A stretch of DNA of 64,000 nt. Origin: Sphingobacterium zeae (GTDB lineage Bacteria; Bacteroidota; Bacteroidia; Sphingobacteriales; Sphingobacteriaceae). The translations under genes were made by a program, and so were the position numbers. Shown here in pieces: positions 33,892 through 43,328 of this stretch (position 1 is its first letter; every line of letters begins with the position of its first letter). The stretch is taken from assembly GCF_030818895.1 (NCBI RefSeq), contig NZ_JAUTBA010000001.1:1984001-2048000 (forward strand), given 5' to 3'. Below the pieces are notes generated by a model, which searched no databases, was not told the DNA's origin, and worked only from the letters and a program-made list of their open reading frames with translations.

Positions 33892-35631
33892 ATGTTAAAG
33901 CGGAAAGGGAAAATCATGCTGGGCATGTCCGTCGTTATATTGGCGACATTAACGGCATTCAGTACAAAAGAGTATAAAAGAAAACCGCAGAAAGATCGTC
34001 TTTCTGGTCCTGTATTTTCGGATTTTGTTTACAAAGGTGAAGACGCAGTTTATAAGGAAAACCCGTTAAAGCCGGGCCAGTTTTATTCACCTATTCTTCA
34101 AGGCTGTTATCCCGACCCGAGTATCACGCGTAAAGGCGATGATTACTACCTGGTGAATTCCTCTTTTTCGATGTTCCCCGGTGTTCCGATCTTCCACTCG
34201 GTCGATCTGGTCAACTGGAAACAGCTGGGGCATGTCCTCGACCGTGAATCGCAGCTAAAAGTAGCGACGTCAGGAATTAGCGAGGGAATATATGCCCCTG
34301 ATATCGTGTACAATCGGCACAACGACACATTTTATATGATTACGACACAATTCGCTTCGGGCATCGGAAATATGGTCGTGAAAACCAAAGATCCCAAAGT
34401 TGGAAACTGGTCCGATCCAATCAAGCTGGATTTTGATGGCATTGATCCGGCACTGTTCTTTGATGATGATGGTAAAGCCTATGTGGTGCACAACGATGCG
34501 CCGGATAAAGGCAAGCAGCGCTATGAGGGGCACCGTGTCATCAAACTCTGGGAATACGACACACAGAAGGATCAGGTCATTAAAGGGAGTGAGCGTATAT
34601 TGGTGGATGGCGGCGTGCATCCCGCGGACAATCCCATCTGGATCGAAGGCCCACATATTTACAAAAAAGCAGGAAAGTATTACCTGATGTGTGCAGAAGG
34701 AGGGACGGGCAGTGATCACAGCGAAGTCATCTTTTCGAGCGAACAGATTGCAGGGCCTTATACCCCGGCACCCAAAAATCCGATACTCTCACAGCGACAT
34801 CTCGATAAAACTAGGCTCAATCCGGTGGAATGGGCGGGCCACGCCGACTTAGTTGAAGGTCCGGGTGGATCGTGGTATGGTATATTTCTTGGCGTCAGAC
34901 CCAATGAAGTCAACCGGGTCAACACGGGACGGGAAACATTTATCCTCCCCGTAGATTGGTCCGGCGAATGGCCTATTTTTCAAGGCGGCATGGAGCCACT
35001 TAAACCTAGTGTTCCAATGCCTGCCGGTGTGGACAACAAAGGGAATGCTCCCGGTTATTTTCCCAATGGGAATTTTACGTTCGCCGACCCGCTGACTGCA
35101 GTGAAGCTCGACCACCGTTGGGTTGCTCTACGCGGAGCCCGCGAAAAATTTGTACAGCAGTCCGATAAAGGGACAATCCTAAAGCCATATGCCGTCGATA
35201 TCAGTGAGCAAAAGCCATTATCAGCCCTCTTTTACAGACAACAGCATAAAAACTTTGAGAGCACAGTATTGCTAAACTATGTGCCCTCTACGCCCTCGGA
35301 TCTCGCAGGCATCACCTGTCTGCAGAGTGAAAAATACTATTATGTGCTGGGCCTGACCAAGCTGGACAAGGAAAACTATATCGTGCTGGCTAGAAATGAG
35401 AACGGTAGCACCAAGATCCTCGCGAAGGAGAAGATGAATCTGAAAGGGGCAGTGCAATTAAAGGTCCAAGCGATTGGCGATGCCTATCAATTTGCCTATG
35501 CCCTAGCACCTGGCCAGTTTAAGCATATCGGCAATACGGTATCGGGCGACATCCTGTCAACAGACGTTGCTGGCGGTTTTACAGGTGCGCTGATTGGTCT
35601 GTACAGTACCTCAGCAAATCAAATCAGGTAG
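33892..35631 (+). CDS. GH43 family glycosidase (beta-xylosidase/alpha-L-arabinofuranosidase type)
   Basis: A 579-residue enzyme with an N-terminal membrane or signal segment (IMLGMSVVILATLTAF). The five-bladed GH43 domain (about 65-370) shows the three catalytic acids: base D75 (GCYPDPSIT), modulator D185 (GIDPALFFDDDG) and acid E252 (WIEGPHIYK). A C-terminal beta-sandwich (about 390-579; FYRQQHKNFESTVLLNY) is the usual xylosidase accessory domain. The protein ends at TSANQIR, where many relatives continue with an aromatic-rich last strand, so the C-terminus may be slightly shortened. Neighbours suggest release of xylose or arabinose from xylo-oligosaccharides. It is first in the unit leading into SusC (80 bp gap) and has its own promoter candidate. 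Confidence 0.94.
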   Translation: MLKRKGKIMLGMSVVILATLTAFSTKEYKRKPQKDRLSGPVFSDFVYKGEDAVYKENPLKPGQFYSPILQGCYPDPSITRKGDDYYLVNSSFSMFPGVPIFHSVDLVNWKQLGHVLDRESQLKVATSGISEGIYAPDIVYNRHNDTFYMITTQFASGIGNMVVKTKDPKVGNWSDPIKLDFDGIDPALFFDDDGKAYVVHNDAPDKGKQRYEGHRVIKLWEYDTQKDQVIKGSERILVDGGVHPADNPIWIEGPHIYKKAGKYYLMCAEGGTGSDHSEVIFSSEQIAGPYTPAPKNPILSQRHLDKTRLNPVEWAGHADLVEGPGGSWYGIFLGVRPNEVNRVNTGRETFILPVDWSGEWPIFQGGMEPLKPSVPMPAGVDNKGNAPGYFPNGNFTFADPLTAVKLDHRWVALRGAREKFVQQSDKGTILKPYAVDISEQKPLSALFYRQQHKNFESTVLLNYVPSTPSDLAGITCLQSEKYYYVLGLTKLDKENYIVLARNENGSTKILAKEKMNLKGAVQLKVQAIGDAYQFAYALAPGQFKHIGNTVSGDILSTDVAGGFTGALIGLYSTSANQIR

Positions 35632-35711
35632 CTGCATTGACCTAAAAAAGAAGTATTCAAATAATGATTATAAACAGAAGTGAAAACAAAATTTTCTTAA
35701 ATCCCTAAATT

Positions 35712-38700
35712 ATGAGAATGACGAGATTTACTATTTTTGTGCAACGAAAAAGAGCATTACAATGTATTCTGCCCTTGCTCTTTTTGCTGGCAGCCCTGCA
35801 GTTGGCTTTTGCACAAGATAAACTGGTAAAGGGCATGGTCTTAGATCCGAAGAGACAGCCCATTGAAGGGGTGACCGTATCTGTTAAGGGCGGCACCAAA
35901 AGTACCATTACCGACAGAACTGGTGCATTCGCCATCGAGGCGGGCAGTGGTGCCGCACTGGTCTTTACCAATGTAGGTTACAAAACAACCGAAGTCAAGG
36001 TACCTGGCAGCGGAATGGTGCAGGTGACCCTACAGGCTGACGATATTGCCATGGAGGAAGTGGTGGTCATCGGTTATGGTACCCAGCGTAAAGAGGCTGT
36101 CACTGGATCGGTGGCTTCGGTAAGTGGCGCCACGATGAACGAAGTGCCTGCAGCCAACATTAGCCGTGCCCTACAAGGGCGTATTGCCGGAGTCAATATG
36201 CAGCAGAACTCGTCAAAACCGGGATCGCCAATGCAGATTCGCATCCGGGGTACACGCTCGTTGACCGCAGATAACAATCCACTTATCGTACTCGATGGAA
36301 TTCCATTTGCAGGCTCCATCTCCGATATTAATCCGGCAGACATTAAAAGTGTCGATGTGCTGAAAGATGCTTCGGCAACAGCCATCTACGGTTCGCGTGG
36401 TGCAAATGGTGTCATCCTGGTAACGACCAATAAAGGTCGTATGGGACAGGCGGCACAATTGGCCTATAACGGTTTCACGGGACTGCGCACCGTGTTTTCC
36501 AAATATCCGATGATGTCTGGTCCGGAATTTGCCGAAATGCGCCGCTATGTCGGACAATTTCAGAATACCCTCGATGAGTCGGACGATACTAATACCGATT
36601 GGCAAGATCTCTTTTACAAAAATGGAATGGTCAATAGCCACGATATCAGTGTCAACGGCGGAGCAGAGAAGGGCAACTACAATTTCGGAGCGGGTTACTT
36701 TCGCGACGAAGGCGTGGTACCCTTGCAGAACTATACCCGATACAATTTACGTGCAGCGTTGGACCAGCAGGTAGGTAAAATATTTAAATTTGGTTTCAAC
36801 CTCAACCAGAGCTATAGTATCACTAACGGCAATAATCTGGGGCTTTTTGGTGTGCTCAGCGCGACACCGATTGCTAATCCTTTTAATGCGGACGGCAGCT
36901 TGAAGCCGCGAATCCAACAGCAGATTTCTGGACAACAATGGGTACATACCCGCCAGTCCTATGAAGCACTGGGGGATAGTTACATCAACCAGCAGCGTGT
37001 GTTTGGTTCGTACAATAATATGTATGGCGAAATCCAGATTCCTGGCGTAGAAGGACTGACTTACCGCACCAATCTTGGACTTAATTTCCGCCAGAACAAT
37101 GACGGAAGTTACACAGGGCAGGGAGTCTTTAGCGGTACGCCCGACAATGTGTCCACTGCTTCGGTCGCAAACGGCAGAACCGTACAGTGGGTCATGGAAA
37201 ACCTCCTGACGTACGACCGCACCTTTGCGCAAAAACATAATCTAAACCTTGTGGCATTGTATTCGGCCGAACAGAATACAGGCAACAGTACGCTCATATC
37301 GGCACGCGATATTCCAATCGATGCCTTCCAGTTCTATAACCTTGGCCGTGCTCAGGGGGAGATTATCGTAGATCCCAATCAGCAGGGCTATGCCAAAAGC
37401 AGCCTGATGTCTTTAATGGGCCGCGCCATGTATACTTTCGATAACCGCTATATGCTAACGATGACCATGCGCCGCGACGGTTCTTCGCGCTTGGCACCGG
37501 GGCACAAATGGCATACTTATCCAGCGATTTCAGCAGGTTGGAACGTTCACAACGAGAAGTTTATGTCGTCAGTATCTTGGGTAAATCAGCTTAAGCTGCG
37601 ACTAGGCTATGGCGAGACCTCTAACCAGGCTGTCGATCCTTACAAAACGCTTGGGTTGCTGAGCACAAGACCGTATAATTTTGATACGCAATTCCTGACG
37701 GGTTATTACATGTCTGAATTACCTAACCCGATCTTGGGATGGGAGTTTTCCAAAACCTATAACTATGGTTTGGATTTCGGACTTTTCAAGAACAGGCTGA
37801 GCGGTACTTTCGAGTACTATGTTCAGAATACAGACAATATTCTGTTGCGTGTGGGGCTGCCACCGACCAACGGGGGAGGAAGTTATATGGCCAATATCGG
37901 AAAAACACAGAACAAAGGCTTTGAGCTTTCCCTCAATGGGGCGGTGATCGACAACGAAAGTGGCTGGAAATGGGATGTCGGGGTCAACTTGTATGCCAAC
38001 CGCAATAAACTCGTTGAACTGACCTCTGGAAGTCAGCGCGATGAAGGCAACCAGTGGTTTGTGGGCCATCCAATAGACGTCATCTTTGACTATAAAAAGA
38101 TTGGACTATGGCAACAGGACGATCCATATCGGGATATTCTTGAGCCAGGCGGCAATGTGGGAATGATTAAAGTGGAATACACCGGTGAGTATGATGATAA
38201 GGGTGCGCCAACACGTGCCATCGGTGCAGCAGACCGTCAGATCATTAATATTCAACCCAATTTTCTGGGAGGATTCAACACGCGTCTGGCTTATAAAAAT
38301 GTCGACCTGAATGTGGTGGGAACTTTCCAGAACGGCGGTACACTAATCAGTTCGCTCTATGGTAGCACCGGTTATCTAAACCAGCTAAATACCCGCTCAG
38401 GCAACAATGTGAGTGTCGAATACTGGCGTGAAGACCGTACAGATGCCAAATACCCTAAGCCAGGAGGCATACAGAGTGGTGACAATCCCAAATATGGCAG
38501 TACCCTTGGCTATTTTGATGCCTCTTATTTAAAGGTGCGCACAATCAGCATGGGGTACAACTTTAAACAGAAATGGGTAGAACGCATGGGGATCGGCCGT
38601 CTGCGGGTATATGCGACGGTGGAAAATCCATTTGTCCTCTTCTCGCCCTACAATAAGGAGTCGGGGGGCGATCCAGAACCCAATTCTTATGGAGACGAAA

Positions 38701-38795
38701 ATGTGGCCGTGGGTGGCCTGAGAAGAATCCTTGTGGTGGGTACCAATACGCCAGCAATGAGAAGTTATATTTTGGGATTAAATCTTTCATTTTAA
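35712..38795 (+). CDS. SusC/RagA TonB-dependent receptor of the xylan locus
   Basis: A 1027-residue outer-membrane transporter. After the signal peptide (cleavage near LAFAQ, residue 35) comes a carboxypeptidase-regulatory-like domain (about 38-115; VKGMVLDPKRQPIEGVTVSV), the linker EEVVVIGYGTQRKEAVTGSV, the plug (IRGTRSLTADNNPLIVLDGI; VDVLKDASATAIYGSRGANG) and a barrel ending YILGLNLSF. There is no STN domain, which agrees with control by the HTCS and not by an anti-sigma factor. It should import xylan-derived oligosaccharides with the SusD protein encoded 11 bp downstream. Confidence 0.96.
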   Translation: MRMTRFTIFVQRKRALQCILPLLFLLAALQLAFAQDKLVKGMVLDPKRQPIEGVTVSVKGGTKSTITDRTGAFAIEAGSGAALVFTNVGYKTTEVKVPGSGMVQVTLQADDIAMEEVVVIGYGTQRKEAVTGSVASVSGATMNEVPAANISRALQGRIAGVNMQQNSSKPGSPMQIRIRGTRSLTADNNPLIVLDGIPFAGSISDINPADIKSVDVLKDASATAIYGSRGANGVILVTTNKGRMGQAAQLAYNGFTGLRTVFSKYPMMSGPEFAEMRRYVGQFQNTLDESDDTNTDWQDLFYKNGMVNSHDISVNGGAEKGNYNFGAGYFRDEGVVPLQNYTRYNLRAALDQQVGKIFKFGFNLNQSYSITNGNNLGLFGVLSATPIANPFNADGSLKPRIQQQISGQQWVHTRQSYEALGDSYINQQRVFGSYNNMYGEIQIPGVEGLTYRTNLGLNFRQNNDGSYTGQGVFSGTPDNVSTASVANGRTVQWVMENLLTYDRTFAQKHNLNLVALYSAEQNTGNSTLISARDIPIDAFQFYNLGRAQGEIIVDPNQQGYAKSSLMSLMGRAMYTFDNRYMLTMTMRRDGSSRLAPGHKWHTYPAISAGWNVHNEKFMSSVSWVNQLKLRLGYGETSNQAVDPYKTLGLLSTRPYNFDTQFLTGYYMSELPNPILGWEFSKTYNYGLDFGLFKNRLSGTFEYYVQNTDNILLRVGLPPTNGGGSYMANIGKTQNKGFELSLNGAVIDNESGWKWDVGVNLYANRNKLVELTSGSQRDEGNQWFVGHPIDVIFDYKKIGLWQQDDPYRDILEPGGNVGMIKVEYTGEYDDKGAPTRAIGAADRQIINIQPNFLGGFNTRLAYKNVDLNVVGTFQNGGTLISSLYGSTGYLNQLNTRSGNNVSVEYWREDRTDAKYPKPGGIQSGDNPKYGSTLGYFDASYLKVRTISMGYNFKQKWVERMGIGRLRVYATVENPFVLFSPYNKESGGDPEPNSYGDENVAVGGLRRILVVGTNTPAMRSYILGLNLSF

Positions 38796-38806
38796 AACAT
38801 TCAGGC

Positions 38807-40768
38807 ATGAAAACTTTCAATTCAAAACTTATTATAGGACTATGCGTCGGTTCACTCATGCTCGGCATGAATAGCTGCTCCAAATTTTTGGATGAACAGC
38901 CTAGGGGAATCTTTACACCGGGTGATTTTAAGACAGCAAATGGGATCAATAACAGTATCGTGGGACTTTATGCCCACCTGCGCAACATATATGGACAGGC
39001 GTATTATTACAATGCCTGTCTAACAGGGACAGATGAAGTGACATATGCCCAAAGCGCCGACGAAAATTTTCAGGTAATGGACTTTTCAGGTCTCAGTACC
39101 ATGACGGCTGTAAATAGCCGGGCGGATGTGGCGTGGCAGGCTGCCTTGCCCAACATCAACATGGCTTCGGGTATCATCGAAAATGCACCGGCGGTAGGTA
39201 CTTCGCCGGCGATCATTGCCGAAGCGCATTTTTTTCGCGCATTTGACTATTTCCTGCTCGTGCAGACCTTTGGTGGCGTGCCGCTCGACCTGGGTGGAGG
39301 CGAACTCAAATATAGTACGTCTGTAGAGCGCAAATCAACACGCAATACCGTGGCTGAGGTGTATACCCGTGCCATCTTTCCCGATCTGCTGCAGGCGATC
39401 GGCGATTTGCCGGAAGCACCGCGCTTAAAAGGTGCTGCCACAAAAACTGTGGCCCGCTTGTATCTCGCAAAGGCCTACCTGACCTATGCCTGGTGGCTGG
39501 AAAATCCTAAAAATATACCCACTTATCCCGAAACCGCTCGTACGGATCCTGATGGTAAAACCAGTGCATGGTATTTCCAGCAGGCTTACGACATAGCGGT
39601 CGGCGCAATAGAAAATCCAGGACCTTTTGCTTTGCAGCCCACGTTCTATGACGTCAATGTCGGAACCAATGACCGGAACAACGAAATCTTGCTCTTTGCC
39701 GACCATACCGAGAGCAGTGAGCTGTACAATGGCGGAAGTCTCAGCTATGGAAGTGGCGGTGCACCGGATAACTTTGCGGGCTGGATGATGACCTGGAACT
39801 ACCCTTCGTTGACGAGTTCGAAAACAACCGCCTGGGCGACAGCCGACCTCGTCAATTCGGTACAACGCGAGGCAGCACAAGCACTGGGACGTCCTTGGAC
39901 ACGGATGGCACCGACCATCAATGTGGTCACCGAAACCTTTGCTGATAAAACCAACGACTCGCGTTACGACGGCACCTTTACAACAGTATACCGGGGCAAC
40001 TGGGATAAGGCCAATATTAGCAATCCTTCGTTGTTCAATGCCAATAATTTGCCGGTCAAACCAAAGGAAGCGATCTTGACTTTTTTGAATGAAGAACCGC
40101 AGACACCCATCAACTACGACAATAAAACCTATAAAAGTAGTATCGGCGCTGGGGTATTGCCGGGTCGGGCCGATTATGTGATCTCTCCAGAGGGCATCAG
40201 CCGCCGCGTTTATCCGGGGCTGTGGAAGTTAGGACCTTACCGCACGGACAACGGTAATGGTTTGGGTCAACCTAACGCAGGGAGTACCCGGCCGTTTAAT
40301 ATTGCCAAATTCTCGGAGTTGTATTTTATCGCTGCCGAAGCAGCGGTAAAAGGAGCTACGACCAAAGCAGGTAAAAGTGCTCGGGATCTGGTTAATGTCA
40401 TCCGCGGTCGTGCGGGGGTATGGCGTTGGGACAACAATGGAAACATGGCCAAGGAAGCCAACCATCGTGACGACATGATCGCAGCAACACCGGCGCAGAT
40501 CACACTCAGCTACATCCTGGCAGAACGTTCCCGTGAGTTTTATGGCGAGGGCTATCGCTGGTATGATCTTGTACGTACCCAAACCTGGTCTGATATAGCC
40601 AAAACCTACCGCATTGCAGGTTCTAATGTTGGCGACCACACAGCGGCGACCTTTACCCGATCCATACAACCTTTTCATTATCTGCGGCCTATTCCGCAGG
40701 GGCAGCTGGATGCTATGGATATGTCGGCAGCTGAAAAAGCAGCTTATCAGAATCCCGGTTATAATTAA
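38807..40768 (+). CDS. RagB/SusD family lipoprotein of the xylan locus
   Basis: A 653-residue SusD-like surface lipoprotein, longer than the window's other two SusD proteins (452 and 459 residues). The lipoprotein signal ends at Cys24 (LMLGMNSCSKFLDEQPRG). SusD elements include EAHFFRAFDYFLLVQTFGGV, TVARLYLAKAYLTYAWWLEN and the C-terminal ILAERSREFYGEGYRWYDLV followed by FHYLRPIPQGQLDAM and QNPGYN. The extra length lies in the middle (about 190-440) and may shape the ligand site. It is the binding partner of the SusC encoded 11 bp upstream. No separate SusE/F-type glycan-binding lipoprotein gene follows; the next gene is the esterase. Confidence 0.95.
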   Translation: MKTFNSKLIIGLCVGSLMLGMNSCSKFLDEQPRGIFTPGDFKTANGINNSIVGLYAHLRNIYGQAYYYNACLTGTDEVTYAQSADENFQVMDFSGLSTMTAVNSRADVAWQAALPNINMASGIIENAPAVGTSPAIIAEAHFFRAFDYFLLVQTFGGVPLDLGGGELKYSTSVERKSTRNTVAEVYTRAIFPDLLQAIGDLPEAPRLKGAATKTVARLYLAKAYLTYAWWLENPKNIPTYPETARTDPDGKTSAWYFQQAYDIAVGAIENPGPFALQPTFYDVNVGTNDRNNEILLFADHTESSELYNGGSLSYGSGGAPDNFAGWMMTWNYPSLTSSKTTAWATADLVNSVQREAAQALGRPWTRMAPTINVVTETFADKTNDSRYDGTFTTVYRGNWDKANISNPSLFNANNLPVKPKEAILTFLNEEPQTPINYDNKTYKSSIGAGVLPGRADYVISPEGISRRVYPGLWKLGPYRTDNGNGLGQPNAGSTRPFNIAKFSELYFIAAEAAVKGATTKAGKSARDLVNVIRGRAGVWRWDNNGNMAKEANHRDDMIAATPAQITLSYILAERSREFYGEGYRWYDLVRTQTWSDIAKTYRIAGSNVGDHTAATFTRSIQPFHYLRPIPQGQLDAMDMSAAEKAAYQNPGYN

Positions 40769-40780
40769 TGGGCGTGCTGC

Positions 40781-40807
40781 GCCTGCCATCCGCGTACGAT
40801 GGCAGGC
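40781..40807 (+). promoter_or_regulatory. GC-rich intercistronic hairpin between SusD and esterase genes
   Basis: gcctgccatc (40781-40790) pairs perfectly with gatggcaggc (40798-40807), a 10-bp stem with a 7-base loop and no T-run. It lies 12 bp after the SusD stop and 32 bp before the preferred esterase start. It may stabilise the SusC/D part of the message or reduce read-through. Confidence 0.5.
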
Positions 40808-40839
40808 ACAACGCCTCTGTCGCTATACTATTCCATCGC

Positions 40840-42720
40840 ATGAAAATAAAAAAAGGAAGATTTTGTGTGGTTCTGCTATCATTAGCATTACTCTTCTGTG
40901 CCGGAGTTTCTTCCGCAGCGATACGGCTTCCCGCACTGATTGCGGATCGCATGGTATTGCAGCGTGATACGGAACTGAAAATTTGGGGATGGGCAGACCC
41001 CGGTGAAAAAATAACAGTACGTTTCCGGGATAAAAACTATCTGACGGAGACGGATGCTACAGGCAACTGGGCTGTTAGGCTACCCGCACAAAAGGCGGGT
41101 GGTCCTTATATGTTACAGGTTAATGAAATTACAGTCCGGGATATCTTGATTGGTGACGTGTGGCTCTGCTCGGGACAATCCAATATGGAGACGCCAATCG
41201 CGCGGCTGGTAGAACGGTTTCCCGAGATTGACGCATCCAACAACCATATGATCCGTTATTTCAAGGTCCCAACACAGCACGCGCTAGAAAGCCGAAGCGA
41301 AATTTCCGGTGGTGGGCGATGGTGCTCCGCGGTAGCTTCGGAAGTCATGAATTGGACCGCACTGGCTTATTTCTATGCGCAGCAGAGCTATGCACATAAC
41401 GGCGTACCCGTCGGTATGCTTGTCTCCAGTCTCGGCGGATCTACCATCGAAAGCTGGATCAGCCAAGCGCAGTTAAAGGAATTTCCGAAGCTGCTGCTCG
41501 ACCGTACAGCACTGGACAGTATGCGCTTGGCTGAACGTGACCAAGGTATCAACGATTGGGTAAAACCCGAATGGGACGATAGCAATTGGCCCACTTTTAC
41601 GGTACCGGGCTTGTGGCGCGAGCAGCAAGTGGACAGCAAGGGAGTACTGTATTTCAGAAAGTCGTTTGAGTTGCCCGCCGAACTATCAGGTCGATACGGA
41701 ATGCTCTATTTAGGCACCATGATCGACAGCGACTCGGTATTTGTGAACGGACGTTTTGTGGGGGCCACAGGCTATATGTATCCACCTCGTAAATATGCTG
41801 TGCCAGCGGGTATTTTACGTAAAGGTTCCAATCTGGTTACGATACGCCTTCGGTCAAATAGTGGAAACGGCGGATTTGTAGCGGGCAAGTCGTATAAACT
41901 GGTCGTAAATGATAAGGAGATCAATTTGGCAGGGCAATGGAAATACCAGGTCGGTATGGATCTGGCGTTATCCAAAAGTTATCGCACGCGACTTAAAAAT
42001 AAAAATGAGGTCGGGTCGACGCTCTATCATGGAATGATCTACCCATTGAAGGATGTAAAAGTAATTGGTGTCATCTGGTATCAGGGTGAAGCCAATTCAG
42101 ATGCGCCCCAAGACTACGAACGGTACCTTAAGCTGCTGATCAAAGACTGGCGACTCGCACTAAATCGGCCCCAGCTGCCCTTTTTGCTCGTACAGTTGCC
42201 CAACTACATGCCTCAACAAGAACGTCCGTCTGAATCGGGGTGGGCGCGCATACGGGAGGCACAGTTTAAAGTAGCCCAAGAGGTGCCCTATACGGCGCTG
42301 ACAGTCAACTACGATATTGGTGAATGGAATGATATTCATCCTTTAAATAAAAAGGACTTAGCTGCACGGTTACTGCTAGCCGCCCGAAAGTTGGTGTATG
42401 GTGAAAAATTGATCAGCACAGGACCAACTTATCAGCGCATGGAAATCAAAGGGAACAAAATCGAACTCTTTTTTACCAACGTCGGAAGTGGTTTAGCGAT
42501 CCGAGATGGCAAGGTGCTCAAGCATTTTGCTCTTGCTGGACAAGACGGCCAATTTAGATGGGCGAAAGCGGTTATTAGCGGTCATACGGTTGTTGTAACC
42601 CATCCGGATATAACCCATCCTGTAGCGGTACGTTATGCATGGGCCGATAATCCAGCCGATGCGAACCTCGTAAATAAAGAAGATTTATTAGCTTCCCCAT
42701 TTAGAACAGATAATTGGTAA
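40840..42720 (+). CDS. SGNH-type sialate O-acetylesterase-like enzyme, probable xylan/oligosaccharide acetylesterase
   Basis: A 626-residue exported esterase. The start at 40840 is chosen because it gives a clear signal peptide (MKIKKGRFCVVLLSLALLFC); the ATG at 40768 overlaps the SusD stop but would put 24 polar residues and a hairpin before it. The SGNH fold is split. The nucleophile is in GDVWLCSGQSNMETP, followed by a GH2-like jelly-roll insertion (about 200-370 in this numbering; WDDSNWPTFTVPGLWR). The fold resumes at GVIWYQGEANSDAP and ends with the catalytic Asp/His in EWNDIHPLNKKDLA. Known relatives remove acetyl groups from sialic acid or from plant hemicellulose (CE20-like). In this locus xylan acetyl groups are the likely target. 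Confidence 0.9.
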   Translation: MKIKKGRFCVVLLSLALLFCAGVSSAAIRLPALIADRMVLQRDTELKIWGWADPGEKITVRFRDKNYLTETDATGNWAVRLPAQKAGGPYMLQVNEITVRDILIGDVWLCSGQSNMETPIARLVERFPEIDASNNHMIRYFKVPTQHALESRSEISGGGRWCSAVASEVMNWTALAYFYAQQSYAHNGVPVGMLVSSLGGSTIESWISQAQLKEFPKLLLDRTALDSMRLAERDQGINDWVKPEWDDSNWPTFTVPGLWREQQVDSKGVLYFRKSFELPAELSGRYGMLYLGTMIDSDSVFVNGRFVGATGYMYPPRKYAVPAGILRKGSNLVTIRLRSNSGNGGFVAGKSYKLVVNDKEINLAGQWKYQVGMDLALSKSYRTRLKNKNEVGSTLYHGMIYPLKDVKVIGVIWYQGEANSDAPQDYERYLKLLIKDWRLALNRPQLPFLLVQLPNYMPQQERPSESGWARIREAQFKVAQEVPYTALTVNYDIGEWNDIHPLNKKDLAARLLLAARKLVYGEKLISTGPTYQRMEIKGNKIELFFTNVGSGLAIRDGKVLKHFALAGQDGQFRWAKAVISGHTVVVTHPDITHPVAVRYAWADNPADANLVNKEDLLASPFRTDNW

Positions 42721-42814
42721 GCCATACGCGAGCGAACGGGTAAGTCGGATCTAAGCCTGGATGTCGTCATCCATAAATTAATTTATTACGTAACGCATGG
42801 TTCATCAAAAAGAA

Positions 42815-42848
42815 AGACTGGCCTATATATGGGCCAGTCTTTTTTTTT
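42815..42848. terminator. Rho-independent terminator at the end of the xylan locus
   Basis: A perfect 9-bp stem (agactggcc 42815-42823 with ggccagtct 42832-42840) is followed by TTTTTTTT and preceded by an A-rich tract, so it can act in both directions. It lies between the esterase gene and the convergent PA2169-type gene. Confidence 0.85.
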
Positions 42849-42872
42849 AATAACTTTTAAATCAAGTTGGAT

Positions 42873-43328
42873 TTAGATGTCGCGCATAATTTTAATGTTT
42901 TCATGCGCTTCCCGTTGCTGGCTGAGTTGAATCTGAATCAGATTTTTAGCACCAACAGATAACTTATCCGCTTCCTCGAGCGCTTTGGTATATACCTCGC
43001 TAAAAGCAGTCTCGCCGCGCTCGCATTGCTGCAATAAATCCTGTAAATCGCCGCGCGACAATTTTGATTTAATCACCATCCATAGCCTAAAAAGTTCGCC
43101 ACTCAATTTGGTGCGGTCCGTAGCATATTGACCGGCAAGCTCAACCAGCGGAGTAAGTTCAGCGATAAATTTTTCGGACTGCGCGATACGTTCTTTGAAC
43201 ACAGCCTCATGGGCACCTTCGCCCTGCTCATTGGCTAAGTCAATGGCAAGCTCGTAACCTTCGATGCGGTCATTGTTGATCTTAATAAGGTCATTTAAAA
43301 TATTGGGGTCGTTCTGATTACCTTTCAT
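42873..43328 (-). CDS. PA2169 family (DUF2383) four-helix-bundle protein
   Basis: A 151-residue cytoplasmic protein, almost entirely helical and charged. It resembles the PA2169/DUF2383 four-helix-bundle family: LNDLIKINNDRIEGYELAID, IAQSEKFIAELTPLVELAGQ, LSGELFRLWMVIKSKL and CERGETAFSEVYTKALEEAD. The fold is ferritin-like, but the precise function is unknown; members are often induced by stress. It is leftward, and its transcript ends at the hairpin shared with the esterase gene. The 340-bp upstream region holds a long pyrimidine tract and an inverted repeat. Confidence 0.88.
   Translation of the reverse strand: MKGNQNDPNILNDLIKINNDRIEGYELAIDLANEQGEGAHEAVFKERIAQSEKFIAELTPLVELAGQYATDRTKLSGELFRLWMVIKSKLSRGDLQDLLQQCERGETAFSEVYTKALEEADKLSVGAKNLIQIQLSQQREAHENIKIMRDI

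Noticed and set aside
40768..40839. ATG at 40768 as start of the esterase
   Set aside because: It would place 24 polar residues before a good signal peptide and is followed by a strong hairpin. The ATG at 40840 gives a normal exported protein.
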